Both the position numbers and the translations under genes were made by a program. From contig NZ_AP024484.1 in NCBI RefSeq assembly GCF_017347605.1, forward strand, positions 1,765,501 through 1,829,500: 64,000 nucleotides of DNA, written 5' to 3'. The stretch comes from Prevotella herbatica (GTDB lineage Bacteria > Bacteroidota > Bacteroidia > Bacteroidales > Bacteroidaceae). The notes under the pieces are model-generated. The model ran no database searches and had not been told where the DNA came from. It was given only the letters and a program-made list of their open reading frames with translations. Shown piece after piece: positions 47,467 to 57,856 of the stretch (position 1 is its first letter; each line of letters opens with the position of its first letter).

Positions 47467-48069
47467 ATGGTTAAAAGTAAAGATAACAATACTGAGCAAA
47501 GAATTCTGGAAGCTGCAAAGCAAATCTTTTTAAGAGATGGGCTTCAAGGTGCACGTATGCAAGATATAGCTGATCTTGCAACTATTAATAGATCTATGCT
47601 TCATTATTATTTCAGAGATAAAGAAATGTTGACGCATGAGACGATGAAATCTGTAATAGCCCAGTTTATAAAGACTTTCAAAGAAAATCTTAACTCAGAT
47701 ATCTCTTTTGATGAAAAGGTAAAAAAGTATATTGAAACTGAGGTCGACTTTGCTTTCAATAATCCTAATATGCTTATTTTTGGTTTACATGAAGCTTCAA
47801 AGGATCCAGAGTTCTTTAAAAAGATAATTGAAAATAAACGTAGCACAAATTTCAGAAACCAACTGAAAGAGGCATACCAGAAGGGTGAAATAAAAACCAA
47901 AGATATTGAGGAGTTTGTGATCACTGTATCTAGTCTTTGTATGTTTCCTTTCATAGCAGGACCTATATATATGATGATTTTTAGATGGGATCAAGACAAA
48001 TGGGAGAGTTATCGTAAAACGCTAAGAAAGAGTTTGCCGAAACTTATAAAACAAGTTATAACCAAATAG
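47467..48069 (+). CDS. TetR-family transcriptional repressor
   Basis: A 200-residue regulator. Residues about 10-55 form the TetR helix-turn-helix (QRILEAAKQIFLRDGLQGARMQDIADLATINRSMLHYYFRDKEML). The remaining helices are a ligand-binding domain (PFIAGPIYMMIFRWDQD near the C-terminus). It directly precedes a TolC/EmrA/EmrB-like exporter on the same strand, so it most likely represses that operon and responds to a compound the pump exports. A 14-bp palindrome at its own transcription start suggests autorepression. Confidence 0.9.
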   Translation: MVKSKDNNTEQRILEAAKQIFLRDGLQGARMQDIADLATINRSMLHYYFRDKEMLTHETMKSVIAQFIKTFKENLNSDISFDEKVKKYIETEVDFAFNNPNMLIFGLHEASKDPEFFKKIIENKRSTNFRNQLKEAYQKGEIKTKDIEEFVITVSSLCMFPFIAGPIYMMIFRWDQDKWESYRKTLRKSLPKLIKQVITK

Positions 48070-48226
48070 GTATAACTTTTTTTTTGCTCCATAAATCAAC
48101 AAAATTATTGAACATAATAGTATAACATAAATGATGAATAATGAGGTAACCATAGTTAATATGCAATTCACCGAGGTAATCATATGTGTTCACCGAAGAA
48201 GTATTGATTAATCATTGCTTGAGTTA

Positions 48227-48234
48227 TACCTTTG
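48227..48234 (+). promoter_or_regulatory. -7 promoter box of the EmrAB/TolC-like operon
   Basis: TACCTTTG matches TAnnTTTG, with a TATTG at 48202-48206 about 20 bp upstream as a weak -33 element. It lies 95 bp before the ATG at 48329, so the leader is long and could hold operator sites. Confidence 0.55.
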
Positions 48235-48328
48235 CAGCGTCAAATCAATCAAAATGGATATAAATAAACCATTCTGACCGATGCGAACAAAGTAAAAATG
48301 ATAATAAATAGTTATAGAAATAAAAGTT

Positions 48329-49645
48329 ATGAATGCGTTAAAAGTAAAAATCAATTTCGGTAAAAAGATTGCATTGATTGCTGGAATTGTTTTCCCAATG
48401 TTTGCCTGCTCGCAGACTTGCAAGCATTACACACTAGATCAATTAATCCAGTCGGCTTACCAGAAATATCCTTATGCCGCTAGATTGGATTTAATAAATC
48501 AGCAAAGCAACGAGTCTCGTAAAGTTATTGACTCAGAATGGCTTACACATATTTCTGTATCAGTTAAGAGTTCATATCAATCAGAGATTTCTGCAATTAG
48601 TATCCCTAAGGATATTGAGGACAAGTTTGGTGTCAATATCGGAGATGGTAAAAAGTTGCAATATCAAGGTGGAGTGGGTGTTTCTCAACTTATTTATGAT
48701 GGTGGTGTTGGTTCTATCAAAAAGCAAATTAGTAATTTGGACAACACTACAAGAACTTATCAAATTAGGTCGCAGATGCTGCAGGTAGAAGATAATATTG
48801 ATAATTTGTTTGAGAGCATCCTTCTTACAAAAGAACAGATTAAAGTCGTTCAGTTTAAAAAAACAGATCTTGAATTAAGAAAGAAAGATGTCTCGGCAGC
48901 CATTTTGAATGGTATCTCGCTAAAAACAGATATTCAGGAGATAGAGGCTAATATTATTCAGTTAGGACAACAGGAAACAGAGTTCCGTATGTCATTATGT
49001 CAGCAGTATCTTGCGCTATCATCTTTTGCTCAATTGCCTATTGATACAGCCTCCGTTCTTGAATTGCCTGAGCCTACAAAGATTGTGGATCGCAATTTCT
49101 CTACACGACCCGATTATAAAGTTTTCTGTACTCAAATTATGAGTGCAGACAGCAAACTGAAAGAACTCAATACGGAATATGTTCCAAAACTATCCCTTTT
49201 TGCTAATGGATATTATGGACGTCCGGGACTTAATATGATGGACTATTCCACTCACTATTCGGGAATAGTGGGTGTTTCGTTAACCTGGAATATTGACGCA
49301 TTTTATAGTAATACCCATCAGCGTAATTTAATAAAAATAGATAGAGATATTACACGTAATCAAAAGTCTGTTTATGAGATAGAAATGAATAGGCAGATTG
49401 ATAATCTTAACATAAATCTGGCTAAAAATAGAGAGTTGTCTAATAGTGATGATCAGATTATCAAGATACGCTCTAACATAAAGGATGTTGCATCAATACA
49501 GTTGAGAAATGGTACAATAACGCTAACAGATTACCTAATCAAACTAAATGATGAGGCGCAAGCAATGGTAAATAAGTCTATTCATAATATAGGATATTTG
49601 ATGGACGGCGCTAAGATGAAAACTTTACTTAATAAGAACAACTAA
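48329..49645 (+). CDS. TolC-family outer-membrane efflux protein
   Basis: A 438-residue outer-membrane factor with an N-terminal signal (MFACSQ region, a possible lipobox). It has the duplicated long-helix pattern of TolC proteins (YTLDQLIQSAYQKYPYAARLDLINQQS; GVGVSQLIYDGG; SADSKLKELNTEYVPKLSLFANGYYG; GVSLTWNIDAFYS). It is the first structural gene of an exporter operon, 13 bp before an EmrA-like adaptor. With the adaptor and the MFS pump it would form a channel spanning both membranes. Confidence 0.88.
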   Translation: MNALKVKINFGKKIALIAGIVFPMFACSQTCKHYTLDQLIQSAYQKYPYAARLDLINQQSNESRKVIDSEWLTHISVSVKSSYQSEISAISIPKDIEDKFGVNIGDGKKLQYQGGVGVSQLIYDGGVGSIKKQISNLDNTTRTYQIRSQMLQVEDNIDNLFESILLTKEQIKVVQFKKTDLELRKKDVSAAILNGISLKTDIQEIEANIIQLGQQETEFRMSLCQQYLALSSFAQLPIDTASVLELPEPTKIVDRNFSTRPDYKVFCTQIMSADSKLKELNTEYVPKLSLFANGYYGRPGLNMMDYSTHYSGIVGVSLTWNIDAFYSNTHQRNLIKIDRDITRNQKSVYEIEMNRQIDNLNINLAKNRELSNSDDQIIKIRSNIKDVASIQLRNGTITLTDYLIKLNDEAQAMVNKSIHNIGYLMDGAKMKTLLNKNN

Positions 49646-49658
49646 AAACAATAGGATA

Positions 49659-50732
49659 ATGAAAGCTTTAAATATGAAATCAAAAAAGATGTTGTTTACA
49701 GCGATAGCAGTGGGTGTTGTAATCATATGTTCTGGTTCTGTAATAGCATATGATGATTGGAGTCAGGAATCTACCGACGATGCTTATATTGACGGTAATA
49801 TAATTCCGCTACGCACATCTGTAACAGGATATGTAACTAAAGTTATGTTTCAGGATAATCAGAAAGTAGCCAAAGGAGATACGGTCGTAGTTTTCGACAC
49901 AGTTGGCTTGAAATCCCAGATGATTCAAGCTGAGGCTCAAGTGGCATCTGCACAAACTGAACTTGAATCGTGCAAGAAACAGATCTTGGCTTCTAAGTAT
50001 GGTGAGAGCACCGCAGACTTTAATGCTGGTTCGGCTAAAGAGAATGTATCTCAGGGCAAGGTAAAAGTATGGCAGGCACAGAAAGACTTTCAAAGAATCG
50101 AAAAAATGTATAAGTCAGGAGCTGCAACCCAGCAGACTTATGATAATATGAAAGCGAATTGGCAGATAGCACAGGCTCAGGAAAGAGCTTCTGATAAACA
50201 GTTTAATGCTCTCTTTGCCCAAGAATCTACCACACGTCTGCAGACTAATATTCATTATACACAACTTAAGCAAGCTCTTGCCCATATCAAGCAGGCTTAT
50301 GCTCAACTCACTCTAGCAAAAGACCAGTATAAGCATGCTTTTGTAATAGCTCCATGTAACGGTATTATATCTAAGAAAAATGTGGAACCTGGTCAGTTCA
50401 TTCCTTCAGGCACTGCTCTTGCTTCCCTAATAAGTACATCTGACATTTGGATTACTGCAAATTTTAAAGAAACACAATTAGAGAATATGAAAGCTGGGCA
50501 ACAAGCTATAATCAAAATAGATGCTTATCCAGGACTCAGAATTAAAGGTATGATAGCTAGTTTTTGTGCAGCTACAAGCACAAAGTTCTCTTTATTACCT
50601 GCAGAAAATGCATCTGGTAACTTTATAAAAATAACCCAGAGGATTCCAGTACGTATTAAGATTACCAAAAGTAGTGAAAATAAAGCACTCCTTCCAGGAA
50701 TGAATGCGGTCGTATCTGTAAAAACAAAATAA
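49659..50732 (+). CDS. EmrA/HlyD-family membrane-fusion protein
   Basis: A 357-residue adaptor with one N-terminal membrane span (about 10-31), a DDAYIDGNIIPLRTSVTGYVTKV biotinyl/lipoyl start, a long coiled-coil hairpin (about 80-205, rich in Gln and Ala), the second lipoyl half (APCNGIISKKNVEPGQFI) and a beta-barrel (ISTSDIWITANFKETQLENMKAGQ). These are the standard EmrA features. The MFS gene follows after one base, so they are tightly coupled. An internal Met at 49674 is an alternative start. Confidence 0.92.
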   Translation: MKALNMKSKKMLFTAIAVGVVIICSGSVIAYDDWSQESTDDAYIDGNIIPLRTSVTGYVTKVMFQDNQKVAKGDTVVVFDTVGLKSQMIQAEAQVASAQTELESCKKQILASKYGESTADFNAGSAKENVSQGKVKVWQAQKDFQRIEKMYKSGAATQQTYDNMKANWQIAQAQERASDKQFNALFAQESTTRLQTNIHYTQLKQALAHIKQAYAQLTLAKDQYKHAFVIAPCNGIISKKNVEPGQFIPSGTALASLISTSDIWITANFKETQLENMKAGQQAIIKIDAYPGLRIKGMIASFCAATSTKFSLLPAENASGNFIKITQRIPVRIKITKSSENKALLPGMNAVVSVKTK

Positions 50733-50733
50733 G

Positions 50734-52311
50734 ATGCAAAACAATGTTACAACTACAAACGCAGAATACCCAACAGGCTTTGTAAGAATTCTTATTGTCG
50801 GCACATGTATTGTTGCATCGTTGCTTGATCTCATTGATTCTACTGTCGTAAATGTCTCTTTGCGTCATATAGCGGGGAGCATTGGTGCATCAACTACAGA
50901 TGTGGCTTGGATCATTACAGCTTATGCTATCTCTAATGTGATCATTATTCCTTTAAGTGGGATGTTAGCCGAACTGTTTGGAACAAAGAACTATTTTACG
51001 GTTTCAATAGTAGTCTTTACTTTAGCTTCATTTATGTGTGGTAATTCAAGCGAACTTTGGGAACTGGTATTATGGCGCTTTATTCAGGGACTCGGAGGCG
51101 GAGCTCTGATGACTCAATCTCAGACAATACTTGTAGCTTCATACCCACCAGAGAAGCTTGGCATAGCAAGTGTTATCTATGGCATTGGAATTGCTGCCGG
51201 TCCTGCACTTGGTCCAACTCTTGGTGGATTCATTACTGACAATTATTCATGGCATTGGATATTTTATATCAATGTTCCTCTTGGAATCATTGCGGCTACT
51301 ACGTCATGGTTGACAATACCCAATGAAAAGAATTATCAGCGCAAAGAACATATTGACTGGTGGGGGATTCTATTTCTTTCCATTGGTATTGGAAGTCTGC
51401 AATATATACTCGAAGAGGGCAATTCTAAAAATTGGTTTGATAGCAATATCATTATCATCTTCAGTCTCATAGCAGCGATAGGGCTTTCTGCTTTCGTTTA
51501 TACAGAAATGATACAGAAAAATCCAGCAGTTAATATTCGGTTATTAAAGCATCGAAACTTGGCTATCGGTATAATGTTCAACTTTATCATTGGAGCGATA
51601 CTCTATATTGCGGTTTATACATTCCCTTTGATGGCACAAATCAATTTAGGCTGGACTGCAACTATAAGCGGGCTGTCGCTTATGCCTGGAGCTATTTTGT
51701 CTACTGTTGGAATGATATTCTCACAGAAGTCAATTGATCGTGGTGTAGATCCTAAATTACTTATTATAGGTGGCTTCTTGTGTACGTTCATTTTTGGTAC
51801 ATGGATGAGCTTCCAGTCAGAGTGTTCGTCATATTCAGGTCTTTTTGTGCCACTTCTCTTTAGAGGACTTGGTATAGGATTATTTATGTTGCCTGTTATA
51901 ATGATGTCTATACAAGGACTGAAAGGAGCCGATGTTGGTCAGGGAGCTGGATTAGGAAATATGGCAAAGCAATTGGGAGGAGCTGTAGGTATAGCATTGA
52001 TAGGTTCTCACATATCTGATGCACAGGCGATGTATCAGGCGCAGTTGTCATCTAACATTAATATTTATTCTAACACGGCTACTGATGCAATGCAAGGTGT
52101 TTCTCATGTCTTACAAAGCTCAGGTATGAGCAGTGGAACTGCTGATGGTATATGCAACACCCTTCTAGGGTCTGAGGTTTTGCGAAGTTCACAACTGCTT
52201 AGTTATCTCTCTTCTTTCAGAATGCTGGCTGCAATAAGTCTTATGTCTTTGTTATTCATATTTTTCTTAAAAAAGAGGATTAAAACTTCAAATAATGAAA
52301 GCAACGATTAG
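50734..52311 (+). CDS. EmrB/QacA-family (DHA2) MFS drug exporter
   Basis: A 525-residue inner-membrane transporter with about 14 hydrophobic spans. Family motifs are LLDLIDSTVVNVSLRHIAGSI in span 1, WIITAYAISNVIIIPLSGMLAELFG (motif A region), RFIQGLGGGALM and GIAAGPALGPTLGGFITDNYSWHWIFYINVPLG (motif C). It exchanges protons for toxic hydrophobic compounds. With the upstream adaptor and TolC-like protein it completes a tripartite EmrAB-TolC-type pump. The substrate is unknown. Confidence 0.93.
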   Translation: MQNNVTTTNAEYPTGFVRILIVGTCIVASLLDLIDSTVVNVSLRHIAGSIGASTTDVAWIITAYAISNVIIIPLSGMLAELFGTKNYFTVSIVVFTLASFMCGNSSELWELVLWRFIQGLGGGALMTQSQTILVASYPPEKLGIASVIYGIGIAAGPALGPTLGGFITDNYSWHWIFYINVPLGIIAATTSWLTIPNEKNYQRKEHIDWWGILFLSIGIGSLQYILEEGNSKNWFDSNIIIIFSLIAAIGLSAFVYTEMIQKNPAVNIRLLKHRNLAIGIMFNFIIGAILYIAVYTFPLMAQINLGWTATISGLSLMPGAILSTVGMIFSQKSIDRGVDPKLLIIGGFLCTFIFGTWMSFQSECSSYSGLFVPLLFRGLGIGLFMLPVIMMSIQGLKGADVGQGAGLGNMAKQLGGAVGIALIGSHISDAQAMYQAQLSSNINIYSNTATDAMQGVSHVLQSSGMSSGTADGICNTLLGSEVLRSSQLLSYLSSFRMLAAISLMSLLFIFFLKKRIKTSNNESND

Positions 52312-52383
52312 TCTTTCCCTTATGCTTGTACTGGTAATGCCATAAAATAGTAGGTTATCTGTAATACAAATTATATAAATAAA

Positions 52384-52434
52384 TCCCAAGTGCTAAATTG
52401 CTCTGAAGAGTGAAATAGCTCTTGGGAATTTTTA
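52384..52434. terminator. Bidirectional terminator between convergent efflux operons
   Basis: Twelve-base arms (52384-52395 and 52416-52427, one wobble) are followed by ATTTTTA on the plus strand and by an AT-rich T tract on the minus strand. It sits between the EmrB-like gene and the convergent RND operon, so it can serve both. Confidence 0.8.
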
Positions 52435-52454
52435 TTTGAATAGGAAGAATATCG

Positions 52455-53726
52455 TTACTCTGTTTTATTCTTATAATCTACTATGCATAGTTGATAAGCT
52501 GCATACGCCTGAATATATTCATTCTTTGCATTCTGTAGTGCTGCTTGAGCATCAAGCATATCGGACATGGTCGTTGTTCCTGCACGATATGTGTTAGTGT
52601 TTAAACGTAGATTCTCTTCAGCCTGTGTTATAGACTTTATACATACTTTTATCTGCTGCCATGCTTCAATCACATCATCATGTGCCTTTTGTATATCAAT
52701 AGCTAAAAGTTCTCTGTTGTCTTGTAATGTCTCCATCGCATTCTGTAACTGTAAACTGGCTTTTTTCTCATTATGACCACCTTCCCATAAGTTGGATATT
52801 GGAACAGACAAGGTCACAAAAACAGCTCCTGATAAATTGTTCTTATCAAAAAAGTTATCATAGGAATATGATGCTCCTACACTAAGGGTAGGGAGTGACT
52901 TTCCTTTTTCGATGTTAAGATTAGTTTGGCTTATATCAATATTTTTCTTCAGCAACTTATATTCAGGTCTTTGTTCTACCTTATCTGATGGAGATACTTC
53001 CATCGTATATAGATTTGGTTGCTTGCCAATCTCAATAGGAGAGGAGATGTCTATTGATGTCTGAGGTTTGCCAATATACTGAGCTAGCAGTAATAGACTT
53101 TGGTTTAAGGCATTGTTAAGTTTAATACGTGCACTCTCATTCTTATTTTGTTCTAATTCAACCTTTAATAAATCATTACGGTTCTTTAGTCCAGCTTTGA
53201 CAGCTGAACTCACATCTATGTGTAACTTGTTCAAAAGTGAATCAGAAACATCCAGCGTGCGGATTGCTTCTTTGCAGTCTACAACCTGCCAGAAATATCT
53301 TTGGGCATTATATGTTACTTGACGTATAGAGATGTCTTTCTGAATGCGTGCAGCGTCTTCCCCATACTTGGATAGTTTATAACTATTGCTGATGCGACCA
53401 CCTGCATAAATAGGCTGCATCACGGATACGCCCGCTGTTACACCATTCTTTAATGCAGAATAACTGGCAAGTCCCAAGTTCAGATCGAGCAAATGCTTGT
53501 CAGCAGCAAATCCGATAGCAGATGCGCTAACCTTTGGCAAAAAGGCATTATATGTATCCTTACGGGTTTCTGATGCCTGACTAATTTGGTTGTCGGCAGT
53601 GCGAACAGATATATTATGTTCTATTGCCATTTTACTAACTTCTTCGGCTGTATAACTATGCTGTGCTAGCAAGGCCAATGGCATTACCAATGCCATCGCC
53701 AATGTAATTATTCTTTTTGTTTTCAT
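52455..53726 (-). CDS. TolC-family outer-membrane protein of the RND pump
   Basis: A 423-residue outer-membrane factor with a cleavable signal peptide (ending LALLAQ). It contains the duplicated helical repeats (YTAEEVSKMAIEHNISVRTADNQI; AGVSVMQPIYAGGRISNSYK; LKKNIDISQTNLNIEKGKSLPTLSVGASYSY; YRAGTTTMSDMLDAQAALQNAKNEY). It is the last gene of a minus-strand operon and overlaps the RND gene by 4 bp (ATGA). It would form the outer-membrane duct of the tripartite pump. Confidence 0.9.
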   Translation of the reverse strand: MKTKRIITLAMALVMPLALLAQHSYTAEEVSKMAIEHNISVRTADNQISQASETRKDTYNAFLPKVSASAIGFAADKHLLDLNLGLASYSALKNGVTAGVSVMQPIYAGGRISNSYKLSKYGEDAARIQKDISIRQVTYNAQRYFWQVVDCKEAIRTLDVSDSLLNKLHIDVSSAVKAGLKNRNDLLKVELEQNKNESARIKLNNALNQSLLLLAQYIGKPQTSIDISSPIEIGKQPNLYTMEVSPSDKVEQRPEYKLLKKNIDISQTNLNIEKGKSLPTLSVGASYSYDNFFDKNNLSGAVFVTLSVPISNLWEGGHNEKKASLQLQNAMETLQDNRELLAIDIQKAHDDVIEAWQQIKVCIKSITQAEENLRLNTNTYRAGTTTMSDMLDAQAALQNAKNEYIQAYAAYQLCIVDYKNKTE

Positions 53727-56700
53727 TTTACTACCATTTTATAAGCTACAGGCATCACTGTGAGTATGAAAAGCATTGTAACCATTGTCCCATAACATAT
53801 CACGGCTCCCATTGGTGCCCACATATAACTACCACTGATAACCATTGGCACTACACCCATAGAGGCTGCTGCCGATGTAAGGAAGATAGGACGCATACGC
53901 CTAAGTGCGGCATAATAGATTGAGTCGGCTGTAGTGAGATGCTCTTTCTGTTTTATCTCGTGGGCGTAGTCAAAGAGTATGATGCCATTACGTACAAGTA
54001 TTCCCATAAGACTTACTATGCCTAGCACGCTTGTTATACTAAAGTTGACTCCTTGAATGATGAGACCTAGGGCTGCCCCAAAGACGCATAGCACCAGACA
54101 TGACATCATTAGTAGAGATATACCTATGCGCTTGAAATGCCATAACAGAATGAAGAAGATGATAACCACAGATGTGATTAATGCCATTATTATGCCTGGC
54201 ATCTGATCACTATCCCCAGCATAGCGACCTCCATACGAAAGGCTTACTCCGTTAGGTAGATGTACATTATCCAGTTTTTTAATGAGATGTTCGGTTGAAG
54301 CGATCACATTATTATTACCTGATACCTCTGATGATACAGTAACACTACGCAAACCGCCACGATGTGTAATTTGCCCATATTCCAACTGGCTTTTGAATTT
54401 GGCTAACTGACGTAATGGAGCGTTGCCAAAACCATAATGTACAGGTATTAGCTCGTTTTTTACATCATTCACTGTTGCACTGTCTGAGCGTTGTGACTTC
54501 ATAACTACATCTGTTCCATAGTCGCCCTCCCAAAGTGTTGCAACCTTGAGCCCGCTGCTATACTGTAACATCATAGTCTGCTGAAGGCCAGCATTTGTCA
54601 TGTCAAGCATGTGCATTTGTTGTTCGTCAGGACTGATGTGCAATGAATGTAATGGCTCTTCAAAACTAGTTCGTACCAATTGTAGCTCTGGCATTTTACG
54701 CATTCGCTCGGCTATAATATCAGCTGCCTTGGAAAGTGAATCTAAATCTCCACCTGTAAGTCTAACTTCCACAGGATGGGCATCATCATTGAATGATAGC
54801 TGTACGATACGTATATTTGCATCAGGGAAATAGTTCGAATACTTATTCTTATACTTGTCAACAAGTAGTTCTGTCATTTTATTGTCAGTCGTGTTGACGA
54901 TAAACTGTGCAAAATTACTGCCACCTAACTGTGGTGCATAGTCTATATGAAAACGTGGAGAAGAAGTTCCTATAAACGATGTAACTGAAACCACCCCACT
55001 ATCACGCCGTATCATATTCTCTAAACTATCTGAAATTTGAGCTGTTCGGTCAAGCACTGTACCTGTTGGGAGATTTATCTCTACGGCAAACTGATTGCGC
55101 TCTGCATCGGGCATTAATTGTTGTGGAACCATGGATAGCATAACACATCCTATGATAACACTTAGCACCGCCGAACCTATAGTTATAGCGGGATGCCTGA
55201 AGCACAAGTCAAGTAACAACTTATATTTTACCTGTAACCACTCTAATATTGAGAATTTCTTTTTCCTGTTGTCTCTGTTGATTATTGATATGTTTTCTGG
55301 CTTAATAAAAAAATACTGCAATATTGGTACTACAAGTTGTGCCACATACATAGAGATGAACAGAATGATGGTAATAGCCCACGGGAAACTCTCAAAGAAC
55401 TCTGTAAGACCACCATTCATAAAGATTATAAGTGGGAAGAATGTTATGCTTATAGACAGTGTGGCTGAAAGTATTGATTTAAAAAAGTGGCGAGCACTCT
55501 CTATAGCAGCATGCCAACGGGATATGCCGGATGAAAGGAGCTCTATATAATTATCAATTATAACAATCGAATCGTCTACAATCATACCAAGAGTAACTAT
55601 CAATGCAGCCAGTGTGACTGTATTAAGTTCCATATCAAAAGCATATAATGCACCAAGGGAAATTGCAATCGTAACAGGGATAGTGCCTGAGGCGACAAGT
55701 GCAACACGAAGAGGCATAAGTAACAGAACAACTCCAATAACTGCTACTATGGCAATAAGAAGTTCTTCGAAGAATGAATATATACTGTCTTCTACTACTT
55801 TGCTCTGGTCGGTAATCTTCTGTATCTTTACATCTTTTGGAAAAGACTGCTTAATGGATAACAGTTTTTCATTCACTTTCTCTCCCATGGATGTAATATC
55901 TGAGCCTTTTTTCATCTCAATGCTCAGAAGAAGAGTTTTTGAACCATTGTAATTGATATACGATTCTGGTTTTGGATATTCTTTTCTAACATTGGCAATA
56001 TCCATCAGTCTGACAGATGAGTGTGTTGCTGGATTATTAATGATTTGTATATTCTTCAGTTCTGAAACCTTCTGCATTCCAAGATCTACATAAATTGGAT
56101 ATTCAGTGGTACCATCTTTTATACGACCTGAACCAGTAACACATCCTTTCTTCATAAGTGCGTCTGCAACCTGTTCGCTTGTAAGACCATAATGAGATAG
56201 TCTTTCATTATCGATAGTGACACTTATCTGTTCTTTCTGCATTCCGTAAACCTGAATGCGACCTATATCGTTAATCGTTCGCAGACTGTCTTCCAACTGC
56301 TTCATGTATTCATTCAGTTGTCTGTATGTCTTTTGTTTGCTTTCCATGGCAATCAGCATAGCAGATGTTTCACCAAAGTCATCAATTACTTCTGTGCCTA
56401 CTACACCTTGAGGCAATTGTCGTCCATAGGCATCCAAGCCATGACGAAACTTACTCCAGAAAGCGTCTTTATCTTTAACATCCTCATTAAGCTCTACTTG
56501 AACAATACTAATGCCATCACGACTTGATGATATCGTTTTTTTTCGCTTTACTTCATTATATGTGAATATATAATTCTCAAGTGGTTTGGTTACTTGCTGT
56601 TCAACATTCTCTGATGTAGCACCAGGATATAAGGCAACCACCAATCCTTGACGGATAATGAAATTAGGGAATTCATTTTTCTTCATATTATCAAGTCCCC

Positions 56701-56788
56701 AAATACCAATCCCCATAAGGCAGCTGACTATCAATATCACAATTTTGTGATAACGCATTGCCCATTCTTGCATCGTCTTTTTCATCAT
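53723..56788 (-). CDS. RND-family efflux transporter (AcrB/MMPL type)
   Basis: A 1021-residue inner-membrane pump of usual RND length, with the duplicated layout of six spans around two large periplasmic loops. Proton-relay Asp405-Asp406 are present in TLGMIVDDSIVIIDN, a hallmark of proton-driven pumps. Other landmarks are ALYPGATSENVEQQVTKPLE near the N-terminus, and SVLGIVSLMGILVRNGIILFDYAHE with GVVPMVISGSYMWAPMGAVICYG in the second half. The adaptor gene lies 11 bp upstream and the TolC gene overlaps its end. The substrate could be drugs, bile acids, fatty acids or ions and is not determined. Confidence 0.93.
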   Translation of the reverse strand: MMKKTMQEWAMRYHKIVILIVSCLMGIGIWGLDNMKKNEFPNFIIRQGLVVALYPGATSENVEQQVTKPLENYIFTYNEVKRKKTISSSRDGISIVQVELNEDVKDKDAFWSKFRHGLDAYGRQLPQGVVGTEVIDDFGETSAMLIAMESKQKTYRQLNEYMKQLEDSLRTINDIGRIQVYGMQKEQISVTIDNERLSHYGLTSEQVADALMKKGCVTGSGRIKDGTTEYPIYVDLGMQKVSELKNIQIINNPATHSSVRLMDIANVRKEYPKPESYINYNGSKTLLLSIEMKKGSDITSMGEKVNEKLLSIKQSFPKDVKIQKITDQSKVVEDSIYSFFEELLIAIVAVIGVVLLLMPLRVALVASGTIPVTIAISLGALYAFDMELNTVTLAALIVTLGMIVDDSIVIIDNYIELLSSGISRWHAAIESARHFFKSILSATLSISITFFPLIIFMNGGLTEFFESFPWAITIILFISMYVAQLVVPILQYFFIKPENISIINRDNRKKKFSILEWLQVKYKLLLDLCFRHPAITIGSAVLSVIIGCVMLSMVPQQLMPDAERNQFAVEINLPTGTVLDRTAQISDSLENMIRRDSGVVSVTSFIGTSSPRFHIDYAPQLGGSNFAQFIVNTTDNKMTELLVDKYKNKYSNYFPDANIRIVQLSFNDDAHPVEVRLTGGDLDSLSKAADIIAERMRKMPELQLVRTSFEEPLHSLHISPDEQQMHMLDMTNAGLQQTMMLQYSSGLKVATLWEGDYGTDVVMKSQRSDSATVNDVKNELIPVHYGFGNAPLRQLAKFKSQLEYGQITHRGGLRSVTVSSEVSGNNNVIASTEHLIKKLDNVHLPNGVSLSYGGRYAGDSDQMPGIIMALITSVVIIFFILLWHFKRIGISLLMMSCLVLCVFGAALGLIIQGVNFSITSVLGIVSLMGILVRNGIILFDYAHEIKQKEHLTTADSIYYAALRRMRPIFLTSAAASMGVVPMVISGSYMWAPMGAVICYGTMVTMLFILTVMPVAYKMVVK

Positions 56789-56799
56789 AGAATCCTTTC

Positions 56800-57822
56800 C
56801 TATTTGATAATATTTACACGTGAACCATCACTTAGCTTTTGCATTCCTTCAATGATAAGTTCTTCTCCGGTAGACAATCCGCCTGTGACGTTGATTCCGT
56901 TTTCGTTTTCATCACAAATGGAGATACTTTTACGTCGTGCAACTCCTTTGTTTACTACCCAAACGTAATATCTGTTGTTGTTATCCATCTGAGCTGATTT
57001 GAACGGAATAATAATACCTCTATTGTGTGATACACCTATATATACTTTGCATATCATACCTGGTAGAAGTTTATGATCTGGATTGTTTATGCTGATACTT
57101 ACAGGATAAGAGTGAGAAAGAATATCTGCTTCAACACCTACTTCTGATATTTTGCCAGCAAATACTCTGCCCGAAAGTACATCAACTTGCAATTTTACAG
57201 GTTTGCCTACTTTCATAGAACTCATTTCTTGTTCTGGCACAGATACGTTTATTTTCACATGATCTATTTTCACAAGTTTCGCAATACTCATCCCTGGACC
57301 CGCGTTCAATCCTATTTCGCCAGTCTTCTCTGATATATATCCATCAAAGGGAGCCCTGATACTACAGTCTCTTATCATCTTACTTGTAATGGCCTCTTGT
57401 GACTTTGCCTCACGCAACTTGCTTTGTGCTTCAACCAACTGTACTGCAGGAATACTATTTGTGGCCTTCAGTTGCATCAATCTATTATAGTAATCGCGGG
57501 CCTGCAAGGTCTGTGTATGAGCAGCCTGCCATTGGTAATATGCCTGCGAAGTATTTGATATTGCTATAAGCTGTCCCTTTTTGACATATTGTCCTTCATC
57601 AACAGCCATTTGCTCAATAGTTCCGCCATTGATAAAGCTCAATGCGACTCCATTCTCTTCTTTTACTGTTCCGGAATAGAACTGTGAATTGTTATCTGTT
57701 GCAATACCGACGGTTTGTACTTTTACACTAACAGCTGTTTCGTTATTGCTGTTATCTCCTTTCCTACATGAACTTAGGAAAATCAACATAAAAAATAATG
57801 CTACCTTGAATTTAGTTTCCAT
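56800..57822 (-). CDS. RND adaptor (AcrA/membrane-fusion) lipoprotein
   Basis: A 340-residue periplasmic adaptor anchored by lipid (lipobox FLSSC). It has the two lipoyl halves (SFINGGTIEQMAVDEGQYVKKGQLIA and SIRAPFDGYISEKTGEIGLNAGPG), a short coiled coil between them, and a beta-barrel (INVSVPEQEMSSMKVGKPVKLQVD). It is the first gene of the minus-strand RND operon, and the order adaptor, pump, outer-membrane factor is typical. An AraC regulator is divergently transcribed next to it. Confidence 0.92.
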   Translation of the reverse strand: METKFKVALFFMLIFLSSCRKGDNSNNETAVSVKVQTVGIATDNNSQFYSGTVKEENGVALSFINGGTIEQMAVDEGQYVKKGQLIAISNTSQAYYQWQAAHTQTLQARDYYNRLMQLKATNSIPAVQLVEAQSKLREAKSQEAITSKMIRDCSIRAPFDGYISEKTGEIGLNAGPGMSIAKLVKIDHVKINVSVPEQEMSSMKVGKPVKLQVDVLSGRVFAGKISEVGVEADILSHSYPVSISINNPDHKLLPGMICKVYIGVSHNRGIIIPFKSAQMDNNNRYYVWVVNKGVARRKSISICDENENGINVTGGLSTGEELIIEGMQKLSDGSRVNIIK

Positions 57823-57848
57823 AATTTTTTTTATTTATATTTCGACTG

Positions 57849-57856
57849 CAAAAATA
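57849..57856 (-). promoter_or_regulatory. -7 promoter box of the RND operon
   Basis: On the minus strand this reads TATTTTTG, matching TAnnTTTG, and lies 26 bp before the adaptor start at 57822. The 198-bp divergent region up to 58020 probably also holds the binding site of the AraC regulator. On the plus strand TTACTTTG (57987-57994) is a near-match for the regulator's own promoter. Confidence 0.55.

Noticed and set aside
55095..55550. 151-residue plus-strand frame within the RND gene
   Set aside because: Antisense shadow of the RND transporter, with no supporting signal.
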